A DNA stretch of 64,000 nucleotides from NCBI GenBank assembly GCA_963788585.1, contig CAWBHA010000006.1, positions 62,001-126,000 on the forward strand, written 5' to 3'. Shown in pieces: positions 22,818 through 30,340 of the stretch (positions are counted from its first letter, which is position 1; each line of letters opens with the position of its first letter). The notes under the pieces were generated by a model, which was not told where the DNA came from, searched no databases, and worked only from the letters and a program-made list of their open reading frames with translations. The position numbers and the translations under genes are program-made. Source of the DNA: Bog-473 sp963788585 (GTDB lineage Bacteria > Actinomycetota > Acidimicrobiia > Acidimicrobiales > RAAP-2).

Positions 22818-23929
22818 GCGAGTCCAACGGCTCGGCCGACCACAACGGCCGCGCGAACGGCACGGGCGGCGCCAACGGCGCCACCGCCACTGCTACAGCC
22901 ACGGCCACAGCCACGGCTGTGCCCGTCACCAACCGTAAGGACTGGACGAGCGACCAGGAGGTGCGCTGGTGCCCCGGCTGTGGTGACTACTCCATCCTGG
23001 CCGCCGTCCAGATGCTCATGCCCGACCTGGGTGTGCGGCGGGAGAACACCGTGTTCCTCTCCGGCATCGGCTGCGCCGCACGCTTCCCGTACTACATGAA
23101 CACCTACGGGATGCACTCCATCCACGGTCGGGCGCCGGCCATCGCCACCGGCTTGGCCACGACGCGCCCCGACCTGGACGTCTGGGTCATCTCGGGTGAC
23201 GGCGACGCGCTCTCCATCGGCGGGAACCACCTGATCCACGCGCTCCGCCGCAACGTGCGTCTGAACATCCTGATGTTCAACAACCAGATCTACGGCTTGA
23301 CGAAGGGGCAGTACTCGCCGACCTCCGAGGTGGCCAAGGTCACCAAGTCCACCCCGTTCGGCTCTGTCGACACGCCGTTCAACCCGGTCTCACTCGCCCT
23401 CGGCGCCGAGGCCACCTTCGTCGCACGCACCCACGACATGGACCGCGCCCACATGCAGGAGACATTCCGCCGGGCCCACGAGCACGACGGCGCCGCCTTC
23501 GTCGAGGTGCTGCAGAACTGCAACGTCTTCAACGACGGCGCGTTCGAGAAGATCACCAGTCGCGACGCCCGGGCGAGCATGCTCATCCCGCTCCAGCACG
23601 GGCAGCCCATCGCCTTCGGCGCGCAGGGCGAGGAGCGCGGCGTGGTCCAGCGGTCCGACGGCAGCCTCGAGATCGTGTCGGTGGCCGAGGTGGGCCGGGA
23701 CGCCCTCCTCGTGCACGACGAGAAGCGCGACGACCCCGGCCTCGCCTTCGCGCTGTCCCGGCTGGCCCGGGGCCCCTACGAGCCGACGCCGATCGGGGTC
23801 TTCCGCGCCGTCGAGCGTCCCGAGTACGGCACGCAGATGGCCGAGCAGATCAACGACGCCCAGGAGAAGCGCGGTCTGGGCGACCTCGGCACGCTGTTGC
23901 GGTCGGGCTCGAGCTGGACGGTCGACTAG
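22814..23929 (+). CDS. korB: 2-oxoacid:ferredoxin oxidoreductase, beta subunit
   Basis: TPP- and iron-sulfur-binding partner of KorA. 371 residues. After a low-complexity leader with an alternating Ala-Thr run (about residues 23-35), the core begins RKDWTSDQEVRWCPGCGDYSIL, whose cysteines are cluster ligands. SGIGCAARFPYYMNTYGMHSIHGRAPAIATG and the TPP motif SGDGDALSIGGNHLIHALRRN with NNQIYGLTKGQ follow. The pair would supply an anaerobic-type route around 2-oxoglutarate dehydrogenase; no ferredoxin gene lies beside it. The Ala-Thr leader is not part of the known fold. Confidence 0.93.
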   Translation: MSESNGSADHNGRANGTGGANGATATATATATATAVPVTNRKDWTSDQEVRWCPGCGDYSILAAVQMLMPDLGVRRENTVFLSGIGCAARFPYYMNTYGMHSIHGRAPAIATGLATTRPDLDVWVISGDGDALSIGGNHLIHALRRNVRLNILMFNNQIYGLTKGQYSPTSEVAKVTKSTPFGSVDTPFNPVSLALGAEATFVARTHDMDRAHMQETFRRAHEHDGAAFVEVLQNCNVFNDGAFEKITSRDARASMLIPLQHGQPIAFGAQGEERGVVQRSDGSLEIVSVAEVGRDALLVHDEKRDDPGLAFALSRLARGPYEPTPIGVFRAVERPEYGTQMAEQINDAQEKRGLGDLGTLLRSGSSWTVD

Positions 23930-23994
23930 GTCGACTGGGCCAACCGGGTCGGCGAGAGGTCGATGGGGCGGCACGGCCTCCTCGAGCGCCTTCG

Positions 23995-24354
23995 CTACTC
24001 GAGCTCCTTCCAGTGCTCGCGGCCGAAGAGCCGCCCCCAGCGTGCCGTCAGCGACGGGCCCTCGTCATGGGCCGTGTCGGGGTGGAGCACCAGGGCCCCC
24101 TTGGGTGCCGGCAGCGCGTCCACCTCGTCGTCGGAGATCGACGAACGCACCGCCGCCGTCGTGATGTCGACGACCTGGTCGCGATCGACGAAACGGAGGC
24201 CGTGGTGGTGCGTCTTCACCGCGAGCCCGTCGAAGAGGTCGAGCTCCGGTATCTGCAACACGTGCTCGACCTTGCCGAACTCCGTTCCCGAGGAGCTCAG
24301 GACGGGCGTCCCGACCTCCAGCGCCATGTACGAGATGGGTCGACCCTCATCCAT
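23995..24354 (-). CDS. PRC-barrel domain protein
   Basis: 119 residues from ATG 24354 (MDEGRPISYMALEVGTPVLSSSGTEFGKVEHVLQ), behind AAGGGA. The beta-barrel portion contains ELDLFDGLAVKTHHHGLRFVDRDQVVDITTAAVRSSIS, typical of PRC-barrel proteins that bind RNA or other proteins. The C-terminus is WGRLFGREHWKELE. A longer frame extends upstream to 24438 and would add repeated RRxD tetrapeptides; that extension is encoded by a 12-bp tandem repeat and I regard it as untranslated leader, though translation cannot be excluded. Function unknown. Confidence 0.75.
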   Translation of the reverse strand: MDEGRPISYMALEVGTPVLSSSGTEFGKVEHVLQIPELDLFDGLAVKTHHHGLRFVDRDQVVDITTAAVRSSISDDEVDALPAPKGALVLHPDTAHDEGPSLTARWGRLFGREHWKELE

Positions 24355-24369
24355 GGGGCCATCCCTTCG

Positions 24370-24441
24370 TCGATCGAACGGTCGATCGAACCGCCGACCC
24401 AACCGTCGATCGAACCGACGATCCAACCGTCGTCCCAAGCA
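24370..24441. repeat. Six 12-bp tandem repeats upstream of the PRC-barrel gene
   Basis: Units of the form TCGATCGAACCG in a row: TCGATCGAACGG, TCGATCGAACCG, CCGACCCAACCG, TCGATCGAACCG, ACGATCCAACCG, TCGTCCCAAGCA. Related CCGATC pieces recur to about 24500. Confidence 0.85.
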
Positions 24442-24494
24442 TTATCCCGACTGTCCGTCCGCGTGTCATTCCGATCAGTTCCGATCCGGTCCGA

Positions 24495-24965
24495 TCAACT
24501 CACGGCCGGCCGGCGCTCGACCTCGTCGCGGATGCGCTCGAGCGTCGTGCGCATCCCGTTGCGGTTCGTCTTGCCCCGCGCCCACCCGAGCAGCGCCCAG
24601 TAGAGGCGCAGCGACCGGGTGGGCCGGAGCGTGAAGGACTCCGTGACGTCGCTGCCGTCGCCGGCGGGCGTGATGTCGTAGCGCCATACGTTCAGGGGTG
24701 TCTTGCCCGGGGACCCGACCCCGAAGGCGAACGTCTTGCCGGGCTCGCACTCGGTGACGGTGCACGTGGTCCAGTAGACGGGGCCCCTGCCGTTGCGTCT
24801 CACGTGCCCGCGGAAGCGGGCCCCGACGGCCGGGCCGGTGGCGCCGTCGACCCATTGGGCCTCGAAGGTCTCGGGGCTGTAGCTCCCGATCCGCGTCACA
24901 TCGCTGACCAGGTCCCACACCTGCTCGGGTGGGGCGGACATGTGGACGGTCACGGCGTCGTGCAT
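24495..24965 (-). CDS. SRPBCC (START-like) protein
   Basis: 156 residues. Starts MHDAVTVHMSAPPEQVWDLVSDVTRIGSYSPETFEAQW, the standard beginning of polyketide-cyclase/START-like folds. Then GARFRGHVRRNGRG, WTTCTVTECEPGKTFAFGV, ITPAGDGSDVTESFTL and a final helix GKTNRNGMRTTLERIRDEVE complete the helix-grip fold. Expected to bind a hydrophobic ligand; the substrate cannot be told. Ends about 140 bases downstream (on the minus strand) from DUF1015. Confidence 0.85.
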   Translation of the reverse strand: MHDAVTVHMSAPPEQVWDLVSDVTRIGSYSPETFEAQWVDGATGPAVGARFRGHVRRNGRGPVYWTTCTVTECEPGKTFAFGVGSPGKTPLNVWRYDITPAGDGSDVTESFTLRPTRSLRLYWALLGWARGKTNRNGMRTTLERIRDEVERRPAVS

Positions 24966-24975
24966 GGCGCGTTCC

Positions 24976-26181
24976 TCAGGGGAGGTCGAGGGACCGGAAC
25001 ACCATCCCGGTCCTGGGCTTGGGGCTGAAGAAGGTGGTCTTGGGGGGCATGCGCCGGCGCTCGTTGGCCCATTCGTCGATCTGCTTCACCGTGACGGGGC
25101 GGAGCAGGAAGGCCGCCTGGCCCTCGCCCTCCGCCAGGGCTTCCACCGCCTCGGCGACGCTGTGGCGGTGCATGACCTCGTGGGGCGGCAACTCCTCGAG
25201 GACGGAGGCGAGGAGGTTCGAGTCGAGGTCGTTGCCGGGACGCTCCTGCAGGTCGGGGTGGGGGAGGAGCAGATAGGCCTGGCCGCCCGTCACGAGGGCG
25301 AGCGAATTGGAGTCGGCCAGGGCACCGAGCGTCCGCTCGTCGGCCGCCCCGGCGCGCACGACGTCGAACCAGCGGCCGAGTGCGTCGACCAGGTCGAAAT
25401 CCTCGGGGAGGCCGCTCACGGTGCGGTGGATGGCGCCCACCGTGAGCTGGTCCTCGGCCAGCTCCACCAGGAGGGCCATGACGAGGTCGTAGGGCCCGGG
25501 CACCCCTCCGTTGGCCGCACGGCACTCGGCCTGGTACGCCCGGGCGGTCTCGTAACGGTGGTGCCCGTCGGCCAGGACCACCGGCGCAACGGCCATGGCG
25601 TCACGCACGGCGGCCACGGCGTCGCGGTCGCTGAGGACCCACAGCTGGTGGCGCACCCCCTCGTCGTCGTAGGCGTCGGCCACCGGCTCGTCGTCGGTCG
25701 GGTCGAAGGTGGCCGTCACGCCCACCGCCATCGAGAGGCCCCAGATGGGGGACAGGTTGGCCCGCGTCGCCCGGAGGAGATCCAAGCGGTCGCTCTTGGG
25801 CTTGGGCAGGGTCTGCTCGTGCGGGAGGATGTCGCTCTCGGCACCGGGCTCGGACAACCCCAGTGCCCCGATCACGCCGGTGGTCGTGCGACCCGAGGTG
25901 TCCGTCATCCGGTAGGGGTAGAGGCTGGGCTCGGGGTCGGCGACCAGGATTCCCTCCGCCTGCCAGCGGGTGAACAGCTCGGTCGCCACGGCGTAGCGGT
26001 CGCGGCGGCGGGTCAGGTCGGCTTCGGGCAGCTCCACCAGCACGGCGTTGGCCGGGTTGCGCGAGGCGAGGTGCACGCGCTCGGTCGAGCTGATGACGTC
26101 GTAGGGCGGCGCGATGACCTGGGCGATGGGCGCACGCGTGGGCCGATAGCGCAGACCCTGGAACGGTTCGAATCGCGGCAC
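24976..26181 (-). CDS. DUF1015 family protein
   Basis: 401 residues. Signature blocks are PFQGLRYRP near the start, VIAPPYDVISSTERVHLASRNPANAVLVELPE, the strongly conserved VLADGHHRYETARAY, and HRHSVAEAVEAL. DUF1015 proteins are uncharacterised; some are linked to serine or phosphonate metabolism by neighbourhood, but nothing here supports that. GTG 26181 (MPRFEPFQG) is chosen because CAGAGT stands 7 nt upstream on the minus strand, the same geometry as the leaderless genes elsewhere. Divergent from the phosphatidyltransferase gene. Confidence 0.88.
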   Translation of the reverse strand: MPRFEPFQGLRYRPTRAPIAQVIAPPYDVISSTERVHLASRNPANAVLVELPEADLTRRRDRYAVATELFTRWQAEGILVADPEPSLYPYRMTDTSGRTTTGVIGALGLSEPGAESDILPHEQTLPKPKSDRLDLLRATRANLSPIWGLSMAVGVTATFDPTDDEPVADAYDDEGVRHQLWVLSDRDAVAAVRDAMAVAPVVLADGHHRYETARAYQAECRAANGGVPGPYDLVMALLVELAEDQLTVGAIHRTVSGLPEDFDLVDALGRWFDVVRAGAADERTLGALADSNSLALVTGGQAYLLLPHPDLQERPGNDLDSNLLASVLEELPPHEVMHRHSVAEAVEALAEGEGQAAFLLRPVTVKQIDEWANERRRMPPKTTFFSPKPRTGMVFRSLDLP

Positions 26182-26230
26182 TCTGCCCACTCTGGCACAA
26201 CGAGGACGGAGCCGCCGGGTGGCGCTCCCG

Positions 26231-26236
26231 TACACT
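26231..26236 (+). promoter_or_regulatory. -10 box of the phosphatidyltransferase gene (leaderless)
   Basis: TACACT, 6 nt before the GTG at 26243. Confidence 0.55.
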
Positions 26237-26242
26237 TGCGGC

Positions 26243-26884
26243 GTGGACGACGACGGCTTGGACCGCATCTTCACCGTGCCCAACGTCGTCACGATGGTGC
26301 GTCTCTTGTGCCTCCCCCTCTTCTTGTGGCTGCTCTTCGGTGCCTCCGAGCAGACGGCGGCCGCCATCCTGCTCGCCGTGCTGGGTGCCACCGACTGGAT
26401 CGACGGCTACGTCGCGCGGCGCTTCGGCCAGGTCTCCACTCTGGGCAAGGTGCTCGACCCTTTGGCCGACCGCCTACTGGTGGGCACGGCCGTCATCTCG
26501 ATCCTGGTCTACGGCGCCGTGCCGCTGTGGTTCGGCATCGCCACCATCGCTCGCGAGGTGCTCGTGTCGGTCATGGTGTTGGCGCTGGCCTCACTCGGCG
26601 CCGCGCGCATCGACGTGTTGTGGGTGGGCAAGGCGGGCACGTTCGGGCTGATGTTCGCCTACCCGACGTTCTTGTTGGGCTACGGCGATGCGTCGTGGCA
26701 ACAGCCGATCAAGGTGATCGCGTGGGTCACCGGCAGCGTCGGCCTGGCACTGGCGTGGTATGCCGCGGGCAGCTACATCGGCCCCGCCAGAAAGGCGTTG
26801 CGCGACGGCAGGGCGGCGAGGCGGAGCCGTGAGGCGGAGCCCGGCCTGGAGCACGAGCACCGCGTCAACGGGAGTCACGCGTGA
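26243..26884 (+). CDS. CDP-alcohol phosphatidyltransferase (PgsA-like)
   Basis: Integral membrane enzyme that displaces CMP from CDP-diacylglycerol with an alcohol; the first step to phosphatidylglycerol if it is PgsA. 213 residues. The family motif D-x2-DG-x2-AR-x8-G-x3-D-x3-D is complete in DWIDGYVARRFGQVSTLGKVLDPLADR. Several hydrophobic helices follow (VGTAVISILVYGAVPLWFGIA; VLVSVMVLALASLG; VIAWVTGSVGLALAWYAAG). In Mycobacterium a pgsA gene (pgsA2) lies a few genes from gcvH-garA, as here. The alcohol substrate cannot be fixed from sequence. The stop overlaps the next GTG. Confidence 0.88.
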   Translation: MDDDGLDRIFTVPNVVTMVRLLCLPLFLWLLFGASEQTAAAILLAVLGATDWIDGYVARRFGQVSTLGKVLDPLADRLLVGTAVISILVYGAVPLWFGIATIAREVLVSVMVLALASLGAARIDVLWVGKAGTFGLMFAYPTFLLGYGDASWQQPIKVIAWVTGSVGLALAWYAAGSYIGPARKALRDGRAARRSREAEPGLEHEHRVNGSHA

Positions 26885-29373
26885 AGGCGGTGATCATGGC
26901 CGGCGGCGAGGGCACGCGGCTGCGGCCCCAGACGTCGAACCTGCCCAAGCCCATGTTGCCCTTGGTGGGGCGGCCGATGATGGAGCACATCGTGTCGCTC
27001 CTGCGGCGGCACGGGATCACCGACATCGTCGTGACCGTCGCCTTCCTGCCCAACGCCATCCGCAGCTACTTCGGCGACGGCAGCGAGCTCGGCGTGCGGA
27101 TGGCATACGCGACCGAGGAGACACCGCTCGGGACGGCCGGATCGGTGCGCAACGCGCGCGAGCAGCTCACGGAGCGCTTCTTGGTGATCTCGGGCGACGT
27201 GCTCACCGACATCGATCTCACCTCGGTCATCGCCTTCCACGACAAGAACCAGGCCCTCGCCACCATCGCCCTCAGCGCGGTGGAGAACCCGCTCGAGTTC
27301 GGCATCGTCATCACCCACGAGGACGGCACGATCGAGCGCTTCCTCGAGAAGCCGGGGTGGGGCCAGGTGTTCAGCGACACGATCAACACCGGCATCTACG
27401 TGCTCGAACCGGAGATCTTCGACCGTATCCCCGAGGGGCGTGCGGTGGACTTCTCCAGTGAGGTCTTCCCGGCGGTCCTCGAGGCCGGCGAACCCCTCTA
27501 CGGCTATGTCGCCGACGGCTACTGGGAGGACGTCGGCACCACGGCGGCGTACCTCAAGGCGCACGAGGACATCCTCGACGGGAAGGTCGAGGTCGACGTG
27601 TCCGGGTTCGAACTGCGCCCGGGCATCTGGGTGGGCCGTGACTCGTCCATCGACCCGTCGGTGCGCATCGACTCGCCGACGTTCATCGCGGAGAACTGCA
27701 CCATCGATCACGACGCGGTGCTCGGGGCCTACACGACCCTCGGCGCCAACGCGCAGGTGGCGGCCCGGGTCGAGCTGCAGCGCTCGGTCATCGGCGAGAA
27801 CTCGTACCTCGGTCCGTCCGTGCGGGTCGAGGGCGCCGTGCTGGGACGCTCCTGCGACCTGCGGGTCGGCGCCCGTGTCGAGCCGGGAGCCGTGGTCGGC
27901 GAGGGCTGCCTGGTCGGTGCGCACGCCGAGCTGCGCAGCGACGTGAAGGTCTACCCCTACAAGGTGGTCGAGGCCTCCGCCCAGGTGAACGCCTCCATCG
28001 TCTGGGAGTCCGGCGGGGCCCGCACCCTGTTCGGCGCCGAGGGCGTGGAGGGCATCGCCAACGTCGACATCAGCCCGGAGCTCGCCGTCCGCCTGGCCAA
28101 GGCGTGGGCGTCGGGATTCGAGAAGGGGACGTCCATCACGGCCTCACGCGACACGAGCCGTACCGCCCGCGTGCTCAAGCGCGCCCTCATGGTGGGGTGC
28201 AACTCGGTCGGCGTGAACGTCAACGACCTCGAGCTGGCGACCGTCCCCGTGACGTGCCACCACGTGCGCATGCGGGGCAACCGGGCCGGGCTGACCGTGC
28301 GGCTGAATCCCGACGACCCTCAGTCGGTCGTCATCCGGTTCTTCGACCAGCGCGGCATCGACCTCTCCGAGAGCGACCAGCGCCGGGTCGAGCGCATGTA
28401 CCACCGCGAGGAATTCCGCCGGGTCACGGCGGGCGAGATCGGCGACATCGATTTCTCGCCGCGCACGATCGAGCTCTACACGGAAGACATGGTCGAGGCC
28501 TTCGGCCTGCGGCCCGACGCCGAGCGTCAGGTCAAGTTGGTGCTCGACCTCTCCTACGGTGCGACCAGCCTGGTCATGCCCAACCTACTCTCGAAGGTCG
28601 GCGTCGACGTGCTCAGCATCAACCCCTTTGCGCAGACGCCGGGCATGATCTCGATCGACCGCTCCGCCAGCGAGGCGCGCGTCGCCGACGCGGCGCGCGG
28701 GTCGGGTGCCGATCTCGGCGCGGTGATCGATGCCGGCGGCGAGCGGCTCACGCTGATCGACGGGACCGGTCGCGTGCTGAGCCACGACGAGGCGGTGCTG
28801 GTGTTCATCGAGTTGTCCGCCGCCGTGGGGGAGGCGTCGCGCGTCGTCCTCCCGGTGACCGCGTCCGACCGTGTGCTGCGGCGGTGCGCGGCGCGCGGCA
28901 TCGAGGTCCGTCTCGCGCCACTCTCATCGTCGGGATTGCTCGAGGTCGCCGCGTCGGGTGGCGTGGCGTTCGCGTCGGACCAACGTGGCGGGTACGTGTT
29001 CCCGTCCTTCCTCCCGGCCTTCGACGCATCGGCCGCGCTGACGCGCCTCGTCTCCCTGCTGGCGCGGAGCACGACCTCCCTGGCCGAGATCGTCGACGCG
29101 GCGCCAGCGATGCCCATCGTCCACCTGGAGGTTCCGTCGCCCCTCGAGCAGAAGGGGCTGATCATGCGGACCCTGATCGAGCAGCTCAGCGAGGACGAAT
29201 CGCAACTCGTCCTGGTCGACGGGATCAAGGTGGTGTCCGACGACGGCTGGGCACTGGTCGTGCCCGACCCCGAGAACCCGGTGACACACGTCTGGGCCGA
29301 GGGTGCCGACCTGCTCGCGTCGGAGGCCCTGGCCTCGGCGTACGCGAAGCGGATCGAGGGGATGTCGGCGTAG
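26881..29373 (+). CDS. Sugar-1-phosphate nucleotidyltransferase fused to a PMM-like domain
   Basis: 830 residues, three parts. Residues 1-235 form a nucleotidyltransferase (MAGGEGTRLRPQTSNLPKPMLPLVGRPMMEHI, the substrate loop LGTAGSVRNAR, GDVLTDIDL, FLEKP). Residues 245-375 are left-handed beta-helix hexapeptide repeats (GIWVGRDSSIDPSVRI and onward). The rest resembles phosphomannomutase I-III. In the PMM part, the canonical TASHNP phosphoserine loop is replaced by GLTVRLNPDDP, so mutase activity is doubtful. The family is usually annotated as mannose-1-phosphate guanylyltransferase and would feed GDP-mannose to glycan synthesis. GTG start overlaps the preceding gene, implying cotranscription. 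Confidence 0.88.
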   Translation: MKAVIMAGGEGTRLRPQTSNLPKPMLPLVGRPMMEHIVSLLRRHGITDIVVTVAFLPNAIRSYFGDGSELGVRMAYATEETPLGTAGSVRNAREQLTERFLVISGDVLTDIDLTSVIAFHDKNQALATIALSAVENPLEFGIVITHEDGTIERFLEKPGWGQVFSDTINTGIYVLEPEIFDRIPEGRAVDFSSEVFPAVLEAGEPLYGYVADGYWEDVGTTAAYLKAHEDILDGKVEVDVSGFELRPGIWVGRDSSIDPSVRIDSPTFIAENCTIDHDAVLGAYTTLGANAQVAARVELQRSVIGENSYLGPSVRVEGAVLGRSCDLRVGARVEPGAVVGEGCLVGAHAELRSDVKVYPYKVVEASAQVNASIVWESGGARTLFGAEGVEGIANVDISPELAVRLAKAWASGFEKGTSITASRDTSRTARVLKRALMVGCNSVGVNVNDLELATVPVTCHHVRMRGNRAGLTVRLNPDDPQSVVIRFFDQRGIDLSESDQRRVERMYHREEFRRVTAGEIGDIDFSPRTIELYTEDMVEAFGLRPDAERQVKLVLDLSYGATSLVMPNLLSKVGVDVLSINPFAQTPGMISIDRSASEARVADAARGSGADLGAVIDAGGERLTLIDGTGRVLSHDEAVLVFIELSAAVGEASRVVLPVTASDRVLRRCAARGIEVRLAPLSSSGLLEVAASGGVAFASDQRGGYVFPSFLPAFDASAALTRLVSLLARSTTSLAEIVDAAPAMPIVHLEVPSPLEQKGLIMRTLIEQLSEDESQLVLVDGIKVVSDDGWALVVPDPENPVTHVWAEGADLLASEALASAYAKRIEGMSA

Positions 29374-29405
29374 ACGCGCCATCTGCGAATCGGTTGGCGG
29401 TCCGA

Positions 29406-29411
29406 TATGGT
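29406..29411 (+). promoter_or_regulatory. -10 box of gcvH
   Basis: TATGGT, 8 nt before the ATG at 29420; start probably leaderless or nearly so. Confidence 0.45.
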
Positions 29412-29419
29412 CGCTCCCC

Positions 29420-29800
29420 ATGAATATCCCCGAGGACTTGCGTTACTCGGCCGAGCACGAGTGGGTGCGCGCGGAGGGAACACACGTGCGTATCGGTATC
29501 ACCGACTACGCCCAGGACGCGCTGGGCGACATCGTCTTCGTCGACCTGCCCGCGGTCGGCAGCGTGATCGAGGTCGGAGGACAACTCGGCGAGGTGGAGT
29601 CGACGAAGTCGGTGTCGGAGATCTACGCACCGGTGGCCGGGACCATCACCGCGGTGAACGACGCGCTGGCCGAGGGGCCCGAGCGGATCAACCAGGACCC
29701 GTACGGGGAGGGGTGGATCTGCGAGCTCGAGCTCGCCGGGGGCGCGGACACCTCGGGCCTGCTCGACGCCGTCGCCTACGGCGAGCTGACGGCGGACTGA
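29420..29800 (+). CDS. gcvH: Glycine cleavage system H protein
   Basis: Carries the lipoyl-bound aminomethyl intermediate between P, T and L proteins. 126 residues. Lipoyl lysine is K63 in GEVESTKSVSE. HEWVRAEGTHVRIGITDYAQDALGDIVFVDLP and the C-terminal NQDPYGEGWICELEL are standard. It is far from gcvT and gcvP (45-50 kb) and heads the gcvH-garA-ftsR-DUF151 cluster seen in mycobacteria (Rv1826-Rv1829). The upstream -10 differs from the riboswitch-driven gcvP, so H protein is probably made constitutively. Confidence 0.95.
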   Translation: MNIPEDLRYSAEHEWVRAEGTHVRIGITDYAQDALGDIVFVDLPAVGSVIEVGGQLGEVESTKSVSEIYAPVAGTITAVNDALAEGPERINQDPYGEGWICELELAGGADTSGLLDAVAYGELTAD

Positions 29801-29853
29801 GCAGCACGGTCAGGCATCGTATGCAGGCAGGAGAAGCGCGGCGTGGGGTGGGG

Positions 29854-29859
29854 TACCGT
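29854..29859 (+). promoter_or_regulatory. -10 box of the garA-like gene (leaderless)
   Basis: TACCGT, 7 nt before the GTG at 29867. Confidence 0.5.
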
Positions 29860-29866
29860 GGACGTC

Positions 29867-30340
29867 GTGTTCTGTCACAACTGCGGGCACAAGAACCCCG
29901 AAGGCGTCAACTTCTGCTCGTCGTGCGGTCAAGCGCTGCTCGCGGACGGCGATGACGCCACCATCACCCTCCGCCCCACCGAAGAGGCGGAGACCTCCGA
30001 GGACCCGCCCGATGTCACCTTGGTGGAGGTGCCGCACGGCGCCGGCGTGCTCGTCGTCACCCGGGGCCCCAACATCGGGGCGCGCTACCTCCTCGGCGAG
30101 GACGTGGTCCGTGCGGGCCGTCACCCCGAGAGCGACATCTTCCTGGACGACATCACCGTCTCGCGCCGCCACGTGGAGATCTCGCCCGTCGACGACGGCG
30201 CCTACTCCGTACGGGACGTGGGCTCGTTGAACGGCACCTACGTGAACCGGGAGCGGATCGACGAGGTACGGCTCGCGCCCGGCGACGAAGTGCAGATCGG
30301 CAAGTTCAAGCTCGTCTACCTCGTGGCTGGGAACGAGTGA
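29867..30340 (+). CDS. Zinc-ribbon FHA-domain protein, GarA-like
   Basis: 157 residues from GTG 29867 (MFCHNCGHKNPEGVNFCSSCGQ); GTG 29858 adds three codons. The N-terminal zinc ribbon has paired CxxC motifs, then an acidic linker containing TLRPTEEAETSEDPPDVTLVEV. The FHA domain follows: GPNIGARYLLGEDVVRAGRHPESDIFLDDITVSRRHVEI, with the phosphothreonine-binding Arg, Ser and His, then SLNGTYVN. In mycobacteria and corynebacteria GarA/OdhI binds and inhibits 2-oxoglutarate dehydrogenase until phosphorylated by Ser/Thr kinases at an ETTS motif; here that exact motif is not seen, only TSEDP and nearby threonines, so phosphocontrol is not assured. Confidence 0.88.
   Translation: MFCHNCGHKNPEGVNFCSSCGQALLADGDDATITLRPTEEAETSEDPPDVTLVEVPHGAGVLVVTRGPNIGARYLLGEDVVRAGRHPESDIFLDDITVSRRHVEISPVDDGAYSVRDVGSLNGTYVNRERIDEVRLAPGDEVQIGKFKLVYLVAGNE

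Noticed and set aside
24370..24441. CRISPR array
   Set aside because: Repeats are 12 bp, contiguous and without spacers, and no cas genes are near.
28120..28190. TASRDTS as the PMM catalytic phosphoserine loop
   Set aside because: It lies in the N-terminal substrate-strand region of the domain (TASRDTSRTARVLKRALM); the canonical TASHNP position further on is degenerate.
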